This document shows positions 1 through 6,736 of a DNA stretch of 15,228 nucleotides, in pieces (position 1 is the stretch's first letter; every line of letters starts with the position of its first letter). This stretch comes from Bordetella parapertussis (GTDB taxonomy: Bacteria > Pseudomonadota > Gammaproteobacteria > Burkholderiales > Burkholderiaceae_C). The notes beneath the pieces are model-generated. The model ran no database searches. It was given only the letters and a program-made list of their open reading frames with translations, and was not told where the DNA came from. The position numbers and the translations under genes were made by a program. Location: positions 1 to 15,228 of the forward strand of contig CAMCNE010000054.1 of assembly GCA_945875935.1 (NCBI GenBank). Reading direction: 5' to 3'.

Positions 1-477
1 CCGTTCCCTACCGAGCTGCCGATGGACGTGCCTGGCACGGTCGGCCACCACCTGTCCACCGTGGGTCAGGAACGCGGCACCGTGACCGGTCGGCCTCGCC
101 GATGCGGGTGGCTCGATGCGGCGGCCCTCAAGCGCTCGATCATCATCAACGGCGTTTCGGGGTTGTGCATCACCAAGCTCGACGTGCTCGACGGCCTGGA
201 CGAGATCAAGGTCTGCGTGGGCTATGAGCTTGCAGGTGCGCGTGTCGACATCCTGCCGCTCGATGCCGACGACATCGAGGCCTGCGTGCCGATCTACGAG
301 TCGTTTCCCGGCTGGAGCGAAACCACCTTCGGTGCGACTGCCTGGGACGCGCTGCCCGTCAACGCACGCCGCTACCTCGAGCGTGTGCAGTCGTTCATTG
401 GCGCGCCCATCGACATGGTCTCTACGGGCCCTGATCGCGAACACACCATCTTGTTGCGTCACCCCTACCAGAGCTGA
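1..477 (+). CDS. purA: Adenylosuccinate synthetase, C-terminal part (5' end outside window)
   Basis: Adenylosuccinate synthetase joins IMP and aspartate using GTP, the first committed step from IMP to AMP in the cytosol. The reading frame is open from base 1 (Pro-Phe-Pro-Thr-Glu-Leu) and ends at TGA 475-477, so about 158 C-terminal residues of a roughly 430-450 residue enzyme are visible. Diagnostic stretches are the GTVGHHLSTVGQERGTVTGR region and RPRRCGWLD, which form the IMP/aspartate-binding part, then NGVSGLCITKLDVLDGL and the C-terminal guanine-binding region ending in DREHTILLRHPY. The GTP-binding N-terminus lies upstream and cannot be checked. The next gene starts 46 bases downstream on the same strand and is also of purine type, so the two are probably co-transcribed. 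The ATG at base 22 is internal and is not the start. The assignment is very secure. Confidence 0.97.
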   Translation, partial: PFPTELPMDVPGTVGHHLSTVGQERGTVTGRPRRCGWLDAAALKRSIIINGVSGLCITKLDVLDGLDEIKVCVGYELAGARVDILPLDADDIEACVPIYESFPGWSETTFGATAWDALPVNARRYLERVQSFIGAPIDMVSTGPDREHTILLRHPYQS

Positions 478-523
478 TGCCCATGACACAGCGCCGCCGC
501 CGCAGTTCCGAGGATCGCATTCC

Positions 524-1045
524 ATGTTGACCGATGACGGCAAGCACCTGTACGTGTCGTGGGACGAGTACCACATGCTCATCGAGCGACTGGCGCTCAA
601 GATCCACGCGTCGGGCTGGCAGTTCGACCAGATCCTGTGCCTCGCGCGTGGCGGCATGCGTCCGGGCGACGTGCTCTCCAGGGTGTTTGAAAAGCCTCTG
701 GGCATCATGTCGACCAGCTCATACCGAGACGATGCCGGCTCGGTGCAGGGCCGCCTCGACATGGCCACCTACATCACGCTGCCTCAGGGCGAACTGGGCG
801 GGCGTGTTCTGCTGGTTGACGACCTGGCGGACTCGGGCGTGACGCTCAGTGCGGTGGTCGAGCGCCTGCGTGGCATGGAAACGATCACCGAACTGAAGTC
901 GGCGGTGATCTGGACCAAGGGCGTGTCAGCTTACCTGCCCGACTATCACGTCGAATTGCTGCCCACCAGCCCCTGGATTCATCAGCCGTTCGAGGAGTAC
1001 GACGGGCTTCGACCGGAAGGGTTGGCGAAGAAGTTTTCCATCTGA
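524..1045 (+). CDS. Purine-type phosphoribosyltransferase (COG2236-like)
   Basis: This 173-residue protein has the type I phosphoribosyltransferase fold. The PRPP-binding loop is VLLVDDLADSGVT at residues 95-107: two acidic residues (D99, D100), then D103-S104-G105. Residues 44-53 hold the usual upstream CLARGGMRPG loop. It resembles the small xanthine/hypoxanthine phosphoribosyltransferases, which salvage a free base with PRPP to give a nucleotide, but the base specificity cannot be read from sequence. The ATG at 524 is chosen because CGAGGA lies 9 bases upstream (509-514) and homologous sequence starts there; the frame stays open further upstream only as a shadow of purA. It follows purA by 46 bases on the same strand, which fits salvage feeding IMP/GMP pools. 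A strong hairpin follows at 1071. Family is secure, substrate open. Confidence 0.85.
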   Translation: MLTDDGKHLYVSWDEYHMLIERLALKIHASGWQFDQILCLARGGMRPGDVLSRVFEKPLGIMSTSSYRDDAGSVQGRLDMATYITLPQGELGGRVLLVDDLADSGVTLSAVVERLRGMETITELKSAVIWTKGVSAYLPDYHVELLPTSPWIHQPFEEYDGLRPEGLAKKFSI

Positions 1046-1070
1046 GCGAGCTCTTTGGACCCTGAAAACG

Positions 1071-1096
1071 ACGAAGCCAGCGTAAGCTGGCTTCGT
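1071..1096. terminator. Hairpin between converging purA operon and tRNA-Leu
   Basis: A perfect 11-bp inverted repeat, ACGAAGCCAGC and GCTGGCTTCGT, encloses the loop GTAA. It lies 25 bases after the phosphoribosyltransferase stop and 6 bases beyond the 3' end of the minus-strand tRNA. The plus-strand side continues TATATTT and the minus-strand side continues CGTTTTC. Neither is a full U-tract, so this is probably a bidirectional terminator of moderate strength serving both converging units. Confidence 0.7.
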
Positions 1097-1102
1097 TATA
1101 TT

Positions 1103-1186
<84 letters not shown>

Positions 1187-1187
<1 letters not shown>

Positions 1188-1205
1188 TTTCAGGAAGCCT
1201 GAAAG
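1187..1205. repeat. Inverted repeat at the 5' edge of tRNA-Leu
   Basis: CTTTCAGG and CCTGAAAG form a perfect 8-bp inverted repeat around AAG. One arm ends at the first base of the mature tRNA and the other reaches the proposed -35 of rnr and -10 of the tRNA promoter. It could be a 5' leader hairpin of the tRNA precursor or a protein-binding dyad. The repeat is certain; its function is unknown. Confidence 0.45.
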
Positions 1206-1228
1206 TCTATCATCGAAAAGCCTACAAA
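1199..1228 (+). promoter_or_regulatory. Candidate sigma70 promoter for rnr
   Basis: CTGAAA (1199-1204, 4 of 6 to TTGACA) and TACAAA (1223-1228, 4 of 6 to TATAAT) are separated by 18 bases. The predicted start is near 1235, giving a leader of about 25 bases before the rnr ATG. The position is sensible because a divergent tRNA gene lies directly upstream, but both boxes are only partial matches. Confidence 0.35.
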
Positions 1229-1232
1229 CCAG
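1204..1232 (-). promoter_or_regulatory. Candidate promoter for tRNA-Leu
   Basis: On the minus strand TAGACT (1209 down to 1204, 4 of 6 to TATAAT) is preceded at 17 bases by CTGGTT (1232-1227), a poor -35. Transcription would begin near 1197, about 10 bases before the mature tRNA end. It overlaps the proposed rnr promoter on the opposite strand. This is weak evidence, supported mainly by position. Confidence 0.28.
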
Positions 1233-1259
1233 TCTTCCAGCCCCGTCGGCGCTGACCTC

Positions 1260-3494
1260 ATGAGCGAGGTCGAGGGGGTGGTTCAAGGCCACCGCGACGG
1301 CCATGGGTTCGTCATCCGAGATGACGGCCAGCCCGACCTCTATCTGCCCCAGCAGGAAATGCGTTCGGTGCTGCACCGTGATCGCGTCAAGGCGCGGGTG
1401 GTGCGGTTCGATCGCAAGGGTCGGCCCGAGGGTCGCATCCTCGAGATCATCGAACGCAAGAAGGCGCCCATCATTGGCCGGTTGCTTCACGAAAGCGGTG
1501 TGTGGCTCGTGGCGCCCGAAGACAAGCGCTACGGCCAGGACATCCTGATCCCGAAAAACGCGGTGGCCAATGCTGTCGCCGGGCAGGTGGTGGCCGTGGA
1601 GTTGACCGAGCCGGCATCGATGTACTCGCAGCCGGTGGGCCGGGTCACCGAGGTGCTTGGCGAGATCGACGACCCCGGCATGGAAATTGAGATCGCGGTG
1701 CGCAAATACGAGGTGCCGCACTGCTTTTCGGCCGAGACGCTGGCGCAGGCCGCCGGCTTGCCTGACAAGCTTCGGCCCATCGACCGAAAGCAGCGCATCG
1801 ACCTGACCGATGTGGCGCTGGTCACCATCGACGGCGAGGACGCTCGCGACTTCGACGACGCCGTGTATTGCGAACCCGCCAAGGTCGGCCGCGCCAAAGG
1901 CTGGCGGCTGATCGTGGCCATTGCCGACGTGAGCCATTACGTCAAGCCCGGCGAACCGCTCGATCACGACGCCTACGAGCGTGCCACCTCGGTTTACTTT
2001 CCGCGCCGGGTGATCCCGATGCTGCCCGAGAAGTTGTCCAACGGACTGTGCTCGCTGAACCCCAATGAGGACCGGCTCGCGATGGTGTGCGACATGCTGG
2101 TCACCGCCAACGGCGAGATCCACGCGTATCAGTTCTTCCCGGCGGTGATCAACTCGCATGCGCGCTTCACCTACAACGAGGTGGCGGCCATTCTTGGCAA
2201 CACACGCGGACCCGAGGCGCAGCGGCGCAAGGATCTGGTCGATGACCTGCTCAATCTCAACGAGGTCTACCGTGCTTTGATCAAGGAGCGCGGCAAACGC
2301 GGCGCCATTGACTTCGAGACCACCGAAACGCAGATCGTGTGCGACGACAACGGCCGCATCGAAAAGATCATTCCGCGCACCCGCAACGAGGCGCACAAGC
2401 TGATCGAAGAAGCGATGCTGGCGGCCAATGTGTGCGCGGCCGACTTCATCGCCACGGCCAAGCACTCGTCGCTGTTCCGTGTGCATGAGGGCCCGACGCC
2501 CGAGAAGAAGACCCTGCTGCAGAACTACCTCAGGGCGCTGGGCCTGGGCCTGTCGATCAGCGACGATCCGCATCCGCGCGAATACCAGCAGATCGCCGCG
2601 GCGACCAAGGAGCGCATCGACGCCGAGCAGATCCACTCGATGCTGCTGCGTTCGATGCAGCAAGCGATTTACACCGCCACCAATTCCGGCCACTTCGGCC
2701 TGGCCTACGACGCCTACACGCACTTCACCAGCCCGATCCGCCGCTACCCCGACTTGCTGGTGCACCGCGTGATCAAGGCCATTTTGGGCACCAAAAAGTA
2801 TCTGCTCAGCAAGGGCCTGGTTGAGTCCATGCCCGCTGCGCGCGTCACCCGAAAGCCCGTGAAACAGGCCGTGGCCCCCAAGACCGTGACGCTGAACGCC
2901 GAAGGCGAGTTGTGGGAACTCGCTGGCGCGCACTGCAGCGCCAACGAGCGCCGTGCCGACGAAGCCTCGCGCGATGTCGAGGCGTGGCTCAAGTGCCGCT
3001 ACATGCGCGAGCACCTGGGCGAGGAATACAGCGGTCGCGTCAGTGCGGCCACCAGTTTTGGTCTTTTCGTGCAGCTAGACGGCCTTTACGTCGAAGGACT
3101 GGTGCACATCACCGAACTGGGCGGCGAGTATTTCCGCTTCGATGAGATCAAGCAGGAACTGCGCGGTGAGCGCACGGGCGTGCGCTACGCCGTGGGTTCC
3201 CGCGTACGTGTTCAGGTCAGCCGGGTCGATCTGGATGGTCGCAAGATCGATTTCCGCATGGTGCGCGATGGCGAGGAAGACGTTGCCATGGCGCGTGCCA
3301 AGCGCGATCGCACCGCCGAGCGCAACGTGAGTGCCGTGGCCGAGTTGGCCGCCGTGAAGGAAACCGACCGCGCCACCAAGGCTGCTGCCAAGCGCAAGGG
3401 CTTCAATGCCTCGGGCGCGCGCATCAACCCGGTGCGAGCGTCCAAGACCGCTGCACGCAAGGGTCCGGCCAAGGCGGCGGGCAAGCGGCGCTAG
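1260..3494 (+). CDS. rnr: Ribonuclease R (3'-5' exoribonuclease), short N-terminal form
   Basis: RNase R degrades structured RNA from the 3' end in the cytosol, in mRNA, rRNA and tmRNA-linked quality control. Order along the 744 residues: cold-shock/OB domains (about 1-150), the RNB catalytic domain with IDGEDARDFDDAV at 190-202 (metal-binding Asp 191, 197, 199, 200), the conserved HFTSPIRRYPDLLVHR at about 488-503, an S1 domain at about 588-663, and a Lys/Arg/Ala-rich tail to the end. E. coli RNase R is about 813 residues and starts with a winged-helix domain that this protein lacks; the first visible residues already belong to the first OB domain. I see no good ribosome site before ATG 1260. 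Upstream in-frame codons run into the divergent tRNA gene, so a longer start is unlikely. RNase II was considered, but the basic tail and DARDFDDAV motif favour RNase R. Confidence 0.95.
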   Translation: MSEVEGVVQGHRDGHGFVIRDDGQPDLYLPQQEMRSVLHRDRVKARVVRFDRKGRPEGRILEIIERKKAPIIGRLLHESGVWLVAPEDKRYGQDILIPKNAVANAVAGQVVAVELTEPASMYSQPVGRVTEVLGEIDDPGMEIEIAVRKYEVPHCFSAETLAQAAGLPDKLRPIDRKQRIDLTDVALVTIDGEDARDFDDAVYCEPAKVGRAKGWRLIVAIADVSHYVKPGEPLDHDAYERATSVYFPRRVIPMLPEKLSNGLCSLNPNEDRLAMVCDMLVTANGEIHAYQFFPAVINSHARFTYNEVAAILGNTRGPEAQRRKDLVDDLLNLNEVYRALIKERGKRGAIDFETTETQIVCDDNGRIEKIIPRTRNEAHKLIEEAMLAANVCAADFIATAKHSSLFRVHEGPTPEKKTLLQNYLRALGLGLSISDDPHPREYQQIAAATKERIDAEQIHSMLLRSMQQAIYTATNSGHFGLAYDAYTHFTSPIRRYPDLLVHRVIKAILGTKKYLLSKGLVESMPAARVTRKPVKQAVAPKTVTLNAEGELWELAGAHCSANERRADEASRDVEAWLKCRYMREHLGEEYSGRVSAATSFGLFVQLDGLYVEGLVHITELGGEYFRFDEIKQELRGERTGVRYAVGSRVRVQVSRVDLDGRKIDFRMVRDGEEDVAMARAKRDRTAERNVSAVAELAAVKETDRATKAAAKRKGFNASGARINPVRASKTAARKGPAKAAGKRR

Positions 3495-3506
3495 GAGTTG
3501 CTAGCG
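3489..3506. repeat. Dyad containing both stop codons of converging rnr and nnr
   Basis: CGCTAG and CTAGCG enclose GAGTTG. The rnr stop TAG (3492-3494) and the nnr stop TAG (3503-3501 on minus) sit in mirror positions within the arms. It could form a short 6-bp hairpin in either transcript, but no U-tract follows on either side, so a terminator role is doubtful. Confidence 0.3.
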
Positions 3507-5072
3507 GCGGCTCTTTGGCGACGGGATGTTCGCCCTGCGGCGATGCAGCCGCTCGATCAGCCCGCTCGCTGCCAGCGCCGCAGTTGATTCAGGCTCGGCC
3601 ACCGAACCATGGTCGGCCACGGCCTGCGAGGCGGTGGCGAACGCCAGCTCAAGTTCTTGCGCCTGGCGCAGCCCTGTAGCCCAGCCGGCCTGAGCCCAGC
3701 AACCACCCAGCCAGCCGGCCAGCACATCGCCCGTGCCACCACTGGCCAACGACGCATTGCCGGTGCCGTTGATGTGCGGTGTGTACCTCGGCGCTGCGGT
3801 GATGGTCCCCGAGCCCTTGAGCACCACCACGCAGGCTGTCATCTCGGCCAGTGCCCGGGCGGCGTACATCCGGTCGGATTGCACCTGCGCCACCTCGCAG
3901 GCCAGCAAGCGAGCGGCTTCCAGCGGGTGCGGCGTCAGCACAGTGGCCTGTGCGCGACCGTGGCGCTGGCGCAGTTGCTTCATCAGTTGCGCGTCGGTGG
4001 CCAGCGCATTGAGCGCATCCGCGTCGAGCACCAGCCGGCCAGCCAGACTGATCAGCCGCGGCAGCCGATCATGCACCACGCCGCCTCCGCCGCAACCGCA
4101 CACCACGGTGGCCGCTTTCAGAACCGCGGGTTCCGACAACGACTTGCCGCGCTGCATCATCAGCTCGGGGTGCATCACGTCGATGCCTGGCGCCTGCAAG
4201 GCGTTCTGCAGCCAATCCACGAAGACACGGCCCGCGCCTGCGGCCTGCGCGGCGCGGGCCGCCAGAAGGGCAGCCCCGGCCATGCCTGAAGCGCCCCCCA
4301 CCACCACCACATCGCCGAAGCTGCCCTTGTGTTGCGCGTGATGTCTTAGCGAGGGCGCTGCCTGCGCGCCACTCAGCCATGCACAGGGCAGTGCCGAGGC
4401 GCTGCCAGCCACGCCCAGGCTGTCAAGCCACACCGTGCCCGCCTGATCGCGCCCGCTCGCCGTGAACAACCCGGGCTTGAGGGTCAGCAGCGACAGCGTG
4501 TGATCGGCTCGTACGCAACTGAGCCCCCATGGCTGGCCGCGATCGGCGTCCAGACCCGAGGGCACATCGATGGCGATCACCGGGCAGACCATCGCGTTGA
4601 GTCGGTCGACCATCTCGGCCATCGGCCCTGCCGGTGCGCGGTTCGCGCCGATGCCGAGCAGGGCGTCGATGGCCACATCGTGCGGCTCGAGCGCCGCGGA
4701 CCAGTCGGCAGATCCGGTGTCGAAGATCTGCACCCCGGCAGAGCGTGCCCGGGCATGGGCATCGAGCGAGTCCGGTGGCGAGCGCTGATCGCCCCGAGTC
4801 GCGCCCAGCCAGTGGACGGTCACTTGCTTGCCCGCCGCCTGCAGTTGAGCCGAGGCTTCCAGGCCATCGCCTCCGTTGTTGCCCGGGCCTGCTGCCACCC
4901 AGACTCGTCGCGAGTGGGGCGCCACGGCGAGCGCCAGCCGTGCAACAACATCGCCGGCGCGGCGCATCAGTGTGTGAGGGGGGAGGGCGAGGGCCGCGTG
5001 TTCTTCGATGTCACGCGTGGCGGCCACGCTGTGCAGCGGCCACAGCCGGCTGGGGGGAAGGATTCGATTCAT
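3501..5072 (-). CDS. nnr: Bifunctional NAD(P)HX epimerase / ADP- or ATP-dependent NAD(P)HX dehydratase
   Basis: This fused repair enzyme converts hydrated, inactive NADH or NADPH back to the active cofactor: the N-terminal half interconverts R and S epimers and the C-terminal half dehydrates the S form using a nucleotide. The 523-residue length matches the bacterial fusion. N-terminal epimerase (YjeF_N) signs are GPGNNGGDG at 62-70, catalytic-type D136 in IDALLGIG, and IDVPSGLDAD at 168-177. C-terminal dehydratase signs are VVVGGASGMAGAALLAA, LDADALN, LTPHPLEAARLL, VLKGSGT and GNASLASGGTGDVLAG, with the catalytic-type Asp at 449. The start at 5072 (MNRILPPS) is preferred; an ATG at 5141 would put an intrinsic terminator stem in the coding region. 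It converges on rnr with a 6-base gap. A terminator at 5109-5144 separates it from anything upstream, so its promoter is unclear. Confidence 0.93.
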   Translation of the reverse strand: MNRILPPSRLWPLHSVAATRDIEEHAALALPPHTLMRRAGDVVARLALAVAPHSRRVWVAAGPGNNGGDGLEASAQLQAAGKQVTVHWLGATRGDQRSPPDSLDAHARARSAGVQIFDTGSADWSAALEPHDVAIDALLGIGANRAPAGPMAEMVDRLNAMVCPVIAIDVPSGLDADRGQPWGLSCVRADHTLSLLTLKPGLFTASGRDQAGTVWLDSLGVAGSASALPCAWLSGAQAAPSLRHHAQHKGSFGDVVVVGGASGMAGAALLAARAAQAAGAGRVFVDWLQNALQAPGIDVMHPELMMQRGKSLSEPAVLKAATVVCGCGGGGVVHDRLPRLISLAGRLVLDADALNALATDAQLMKQLRQRHGRAQATVLTPHPLEAARLLACEVAQVQSDRMYAARALAEMTACVVVLKGSGTITAAPRYTPHINGTGNASLASGGTGDVLAGWLGGCWAQAGWATGLRQAQELELAFATASQAVADHGSVAEPESTAALAASGLIERLHRRRANIPSPKSRR

Positions 5073-5108
5073 GGCGCGCTGCCCGCTTGACGAAGAACGC
5101 AAGCCACC

Positions 5109-5144
5109 AAAAAAATAGGCTTGGTACCCGAGGGGTACCAAGCC
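5109..5144 (-). terminator. Strong intrinsic terminator upstream of nnr (minus strand)
   Basis: A perfect 12-bp inverted repeat, GGCTTGGTACCC (5118-5129) and GGGTACCAAGCC (5133-5144), has a 3-base loop. On the minus strand the stem is followed by TA and then seven T (5115-5109), a textbook Rho-independent signal. It ends 36 bases before the nnr start and does not end any gene I can recognise. It may end a short leader or small RNA, act as an attenuator for nnr, or shield nnr from antisense transcription starting in the pgm region. The signal is clear; its purpose is inferred. Confidence 0.8.
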
Positions 5145-5257
5145 AGAACTAACCCAGTAGCGAAGTGATTGTGAAGTGGTTCCATTATGGTTTGAAGACA
5201 GAAATCAATTCGAATCTAGTCCGTTCGGATCATTCTGGGTGCTGCTCGTCGACAGGG

Positions 5258-5285
5258 TTGTGGCGAAACCCTCCGTACCTACAAT
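5258..5285 (+). promoter_or_regulatory. Sigma70-type promoter of the phosphomannomutase-waaA unit
   Basis: TTGTGG (5258-5263, TTG half conserved) and TACAAT (5280-5285, 5 of 6 to TATAAT) are spaced by 16 bases. The predicted start is near 5292, about 22 bases before the ATG at 5314. The gap from the terminator stem (5145) to this promoter is AT-richer than its surroundings. Apart from a possible minus-strand -10 (CATAAT, 5189-5184) I see nothing defined in it. Confidence 0.6.
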
Positions 5286-5313
5286 CCGCCGCAATTCAAC
5301 CTCCGGGATTCCC

Positions 5314-6705
5314 ATGAAAGTGACCGCATCCAACTTCAAGGCCTACGACATCCGCGGTGTGGTCGGCAAGACCATCAGCCCGGCGTTCGCCGAGCACCTG
5401 GGACGCGCCTTCGGGACCGAGGCGATTGCAGCGGGCGAGAAGGCGGTGGCGGTGGGGCGTGATGGTCGATTGTCGGGCCCCAAGCTGGCCGCCGCGCTGA
5501 TTCGCGGGCTGGTGTCGACCGGGCTGGATGTGGTGGACCTGGGCGCGGTGACCACGCCCATGCTTTATTACGTGGCAGCCACCCGCGGGCGCCGTGGCTG
5601 CCACAGCGGGATCATGGTCACCGGCAGCCACAACCCGAAGGACTACAACGGCTTCAAGATGGTGCTGGCTGGCCGTGCGATTTATGGCGAAGACATCCAG
5701 CGTCTGCGCCAGCGCATGGAAGCCGAGGATTACGTGACCAACCCCGGTCGTTCGGCACCGATGGACATCGTGCCCGAGTACGGCGCGCGCATCACGGGCG
5801 ACTGCAAGCTCAAGCGCCCTATGAAGATCGTGGTCGATTCAGGCAACGGCATCCCGGGCGCGTCGGCACCGGCCATCCTGCGTGCACTGGGCTGCGAGGT
5901 CACCGAGCTTTACTCGCAGGTCGACGGCGACTTCCCCAACCACCATCCCGATCCGAGCAAGCCTGAAAACCTGGCCGATCTCATCCGCACGGTGCAAAGC
6001 ACCGACGCCGAAATCGGTCTGGCCTTCGACGGCGACGGTGACCGGCTGGGCGTGGTCACCAAAGACGGCAAGATCATCTACCCCGACCGCCAGCTCATGC
6101 TGTTTGCCAAGGACATCCTGACGCGCAACCCCGGTGGCACCGTGATCTTTGATGTGAAGTGCACCCAGCGCTTGGCGCCAGTGATCCGCAAGGCCGGCGG
6201 CAAGCCGCTGATGTGGAAGACCGGCCACTCGCTGGTCAAGGCCAAGATGAAGCAGGTCAAGGCGCCGATCGCTGGCGAGATGAGCGGCCACATCTTCTTC
6301 GGCGAGCGCTGGTACGGCTTTGACGATGCCACCTACACCGCTGCGCGGCTGCTCGAGATCCTCAGCCGCAGCAAGGACCCGAGCAAGGTGCTCAACGCGT
6401 TGCCCACCAGCTTCAGCACGCCCGAGCTCAACGTGCCGTGCGCCGAAGGCGAGCCGAAGGTGCTGGTGCAAAAGCTGCTCGAGACCGCCAAGTTTCCCGG
6501 CGCGCTTGAGGTCATCACCATCGACGGCCTGCGTGCCGAATACAAAGACGGCTTCGGGCTGATCCGCTCATCCAACACCACGCCTGTGCTGGTGATGCGC
6601 TTCGAGGGCCACACCGAAAAGGCGCTGCACCGCATCGAGGCCACCTTCATGGCGGCATTGCGCTCGGTCAAGCCCGACGCGCAGATCGCCACCTCGGCGC
6701 ACTGA
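5314..6705 (+). CDS. Phosphomannomutase / phosphoglucomutase (AlgC/ManB type)
   Basis: This alpha-D-phosphohexomutase interconverts mannose-6-P and mannose-1-P, and glucose-6-P and glucose-1-P, via a glucose/mannose-1,6-bisphosphate intermediate. It feeds GDP-mannose, UDP-glucose and LPS or exopolysaccharide synthesis. The 463 residues show all four family motifs: the phosphoserine loop VTGSHNPKDYNG with Ser 105, metal-binding DGDGDR at 239-244, the sugar-recognition loop GEMSGH at 321-326, and the phosphate-binding loop RSSNTTP at 418-424. Numbering and length are within a few residues of Pseudomonas aeruginosa PMM/PGM (463 residues). Start ATG 5314 precedes the conserved FKAYDIRG; an in-frame ATG at 5176 lies upstream of the promoter and is rejected. 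The ribosome site (GGGA) is weak. waaA follows 31 bases downstream, which fits an envelope-sugar operon. The mannose/glucose preference is not readable from sequence. Confidence 0.93.
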   Translation: MKVTASNFKAYDIRGVVGKTISPAFAEHLGRAFGTEAIAAGEKAVAVGRDGRLSGPKLAAALIRGLVSTGLDVVDLGAVTTPMLYYVAATRGRRGCHSGIMVTGSHNPKDYNGFKMVLAGRAIYGEDIQRLRQRMEAEDYVTNPGRSAPMDIVPEYGARITGDCKLKRPMKIVVDSGNGIPGASAPAILRALGCEVTELYSQVDGDFPNHHPDPSKPENLADLIRTVQSTDAEIGLAFDGDGDRLGVVTKDGKIIYPDRQLMLFAKDILTRNPGGTVIFDVKCTQRLAPVIRKAGGKPLMWKTGHSLVKAKMKQVKAPIAGEMSGHIFFGERWYGFDDATYTAARLLEILSRSKDPSKVLNALPTSFSTPELNVPCAEGEPKVLVQKLLETAKFPGALEVITIDGLRAEYKDGFGLIRSSNTTPVLVMRFEGHTEKALHRIEATFMAALRSVKPDAQIATSAH

Positions 6706-6736
6706 CGAGCTGACGCTGGCTGTCACTCTGACCCCC

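Noticed and set aside
3609..4341. Overlapping plus-strand frames opposite nnr
   Set aside because: Shadows of the strongly supported nnr frame; no start signals and no recognisable protein features.
5145..5257. Possible tRNA remnant or 6S-type RNA in the AT-richer gap before the mutase
   Set aside because: TTCGAAT at 5209-5215 looks like a T-loop, but the flanks do not pair as a stem and no acceptor stem is found. I could not fit a 6S, 4.5S or tmRNA pattern.
5176..5313. In-frame N-terminal extension of the phosphomannomutase from ATG 5176
   Set aside because: It lies upstream of and through the promoter at 5258-5285, and family members begin just before the FKAYDIRG motif, as ATG 5314 gives.
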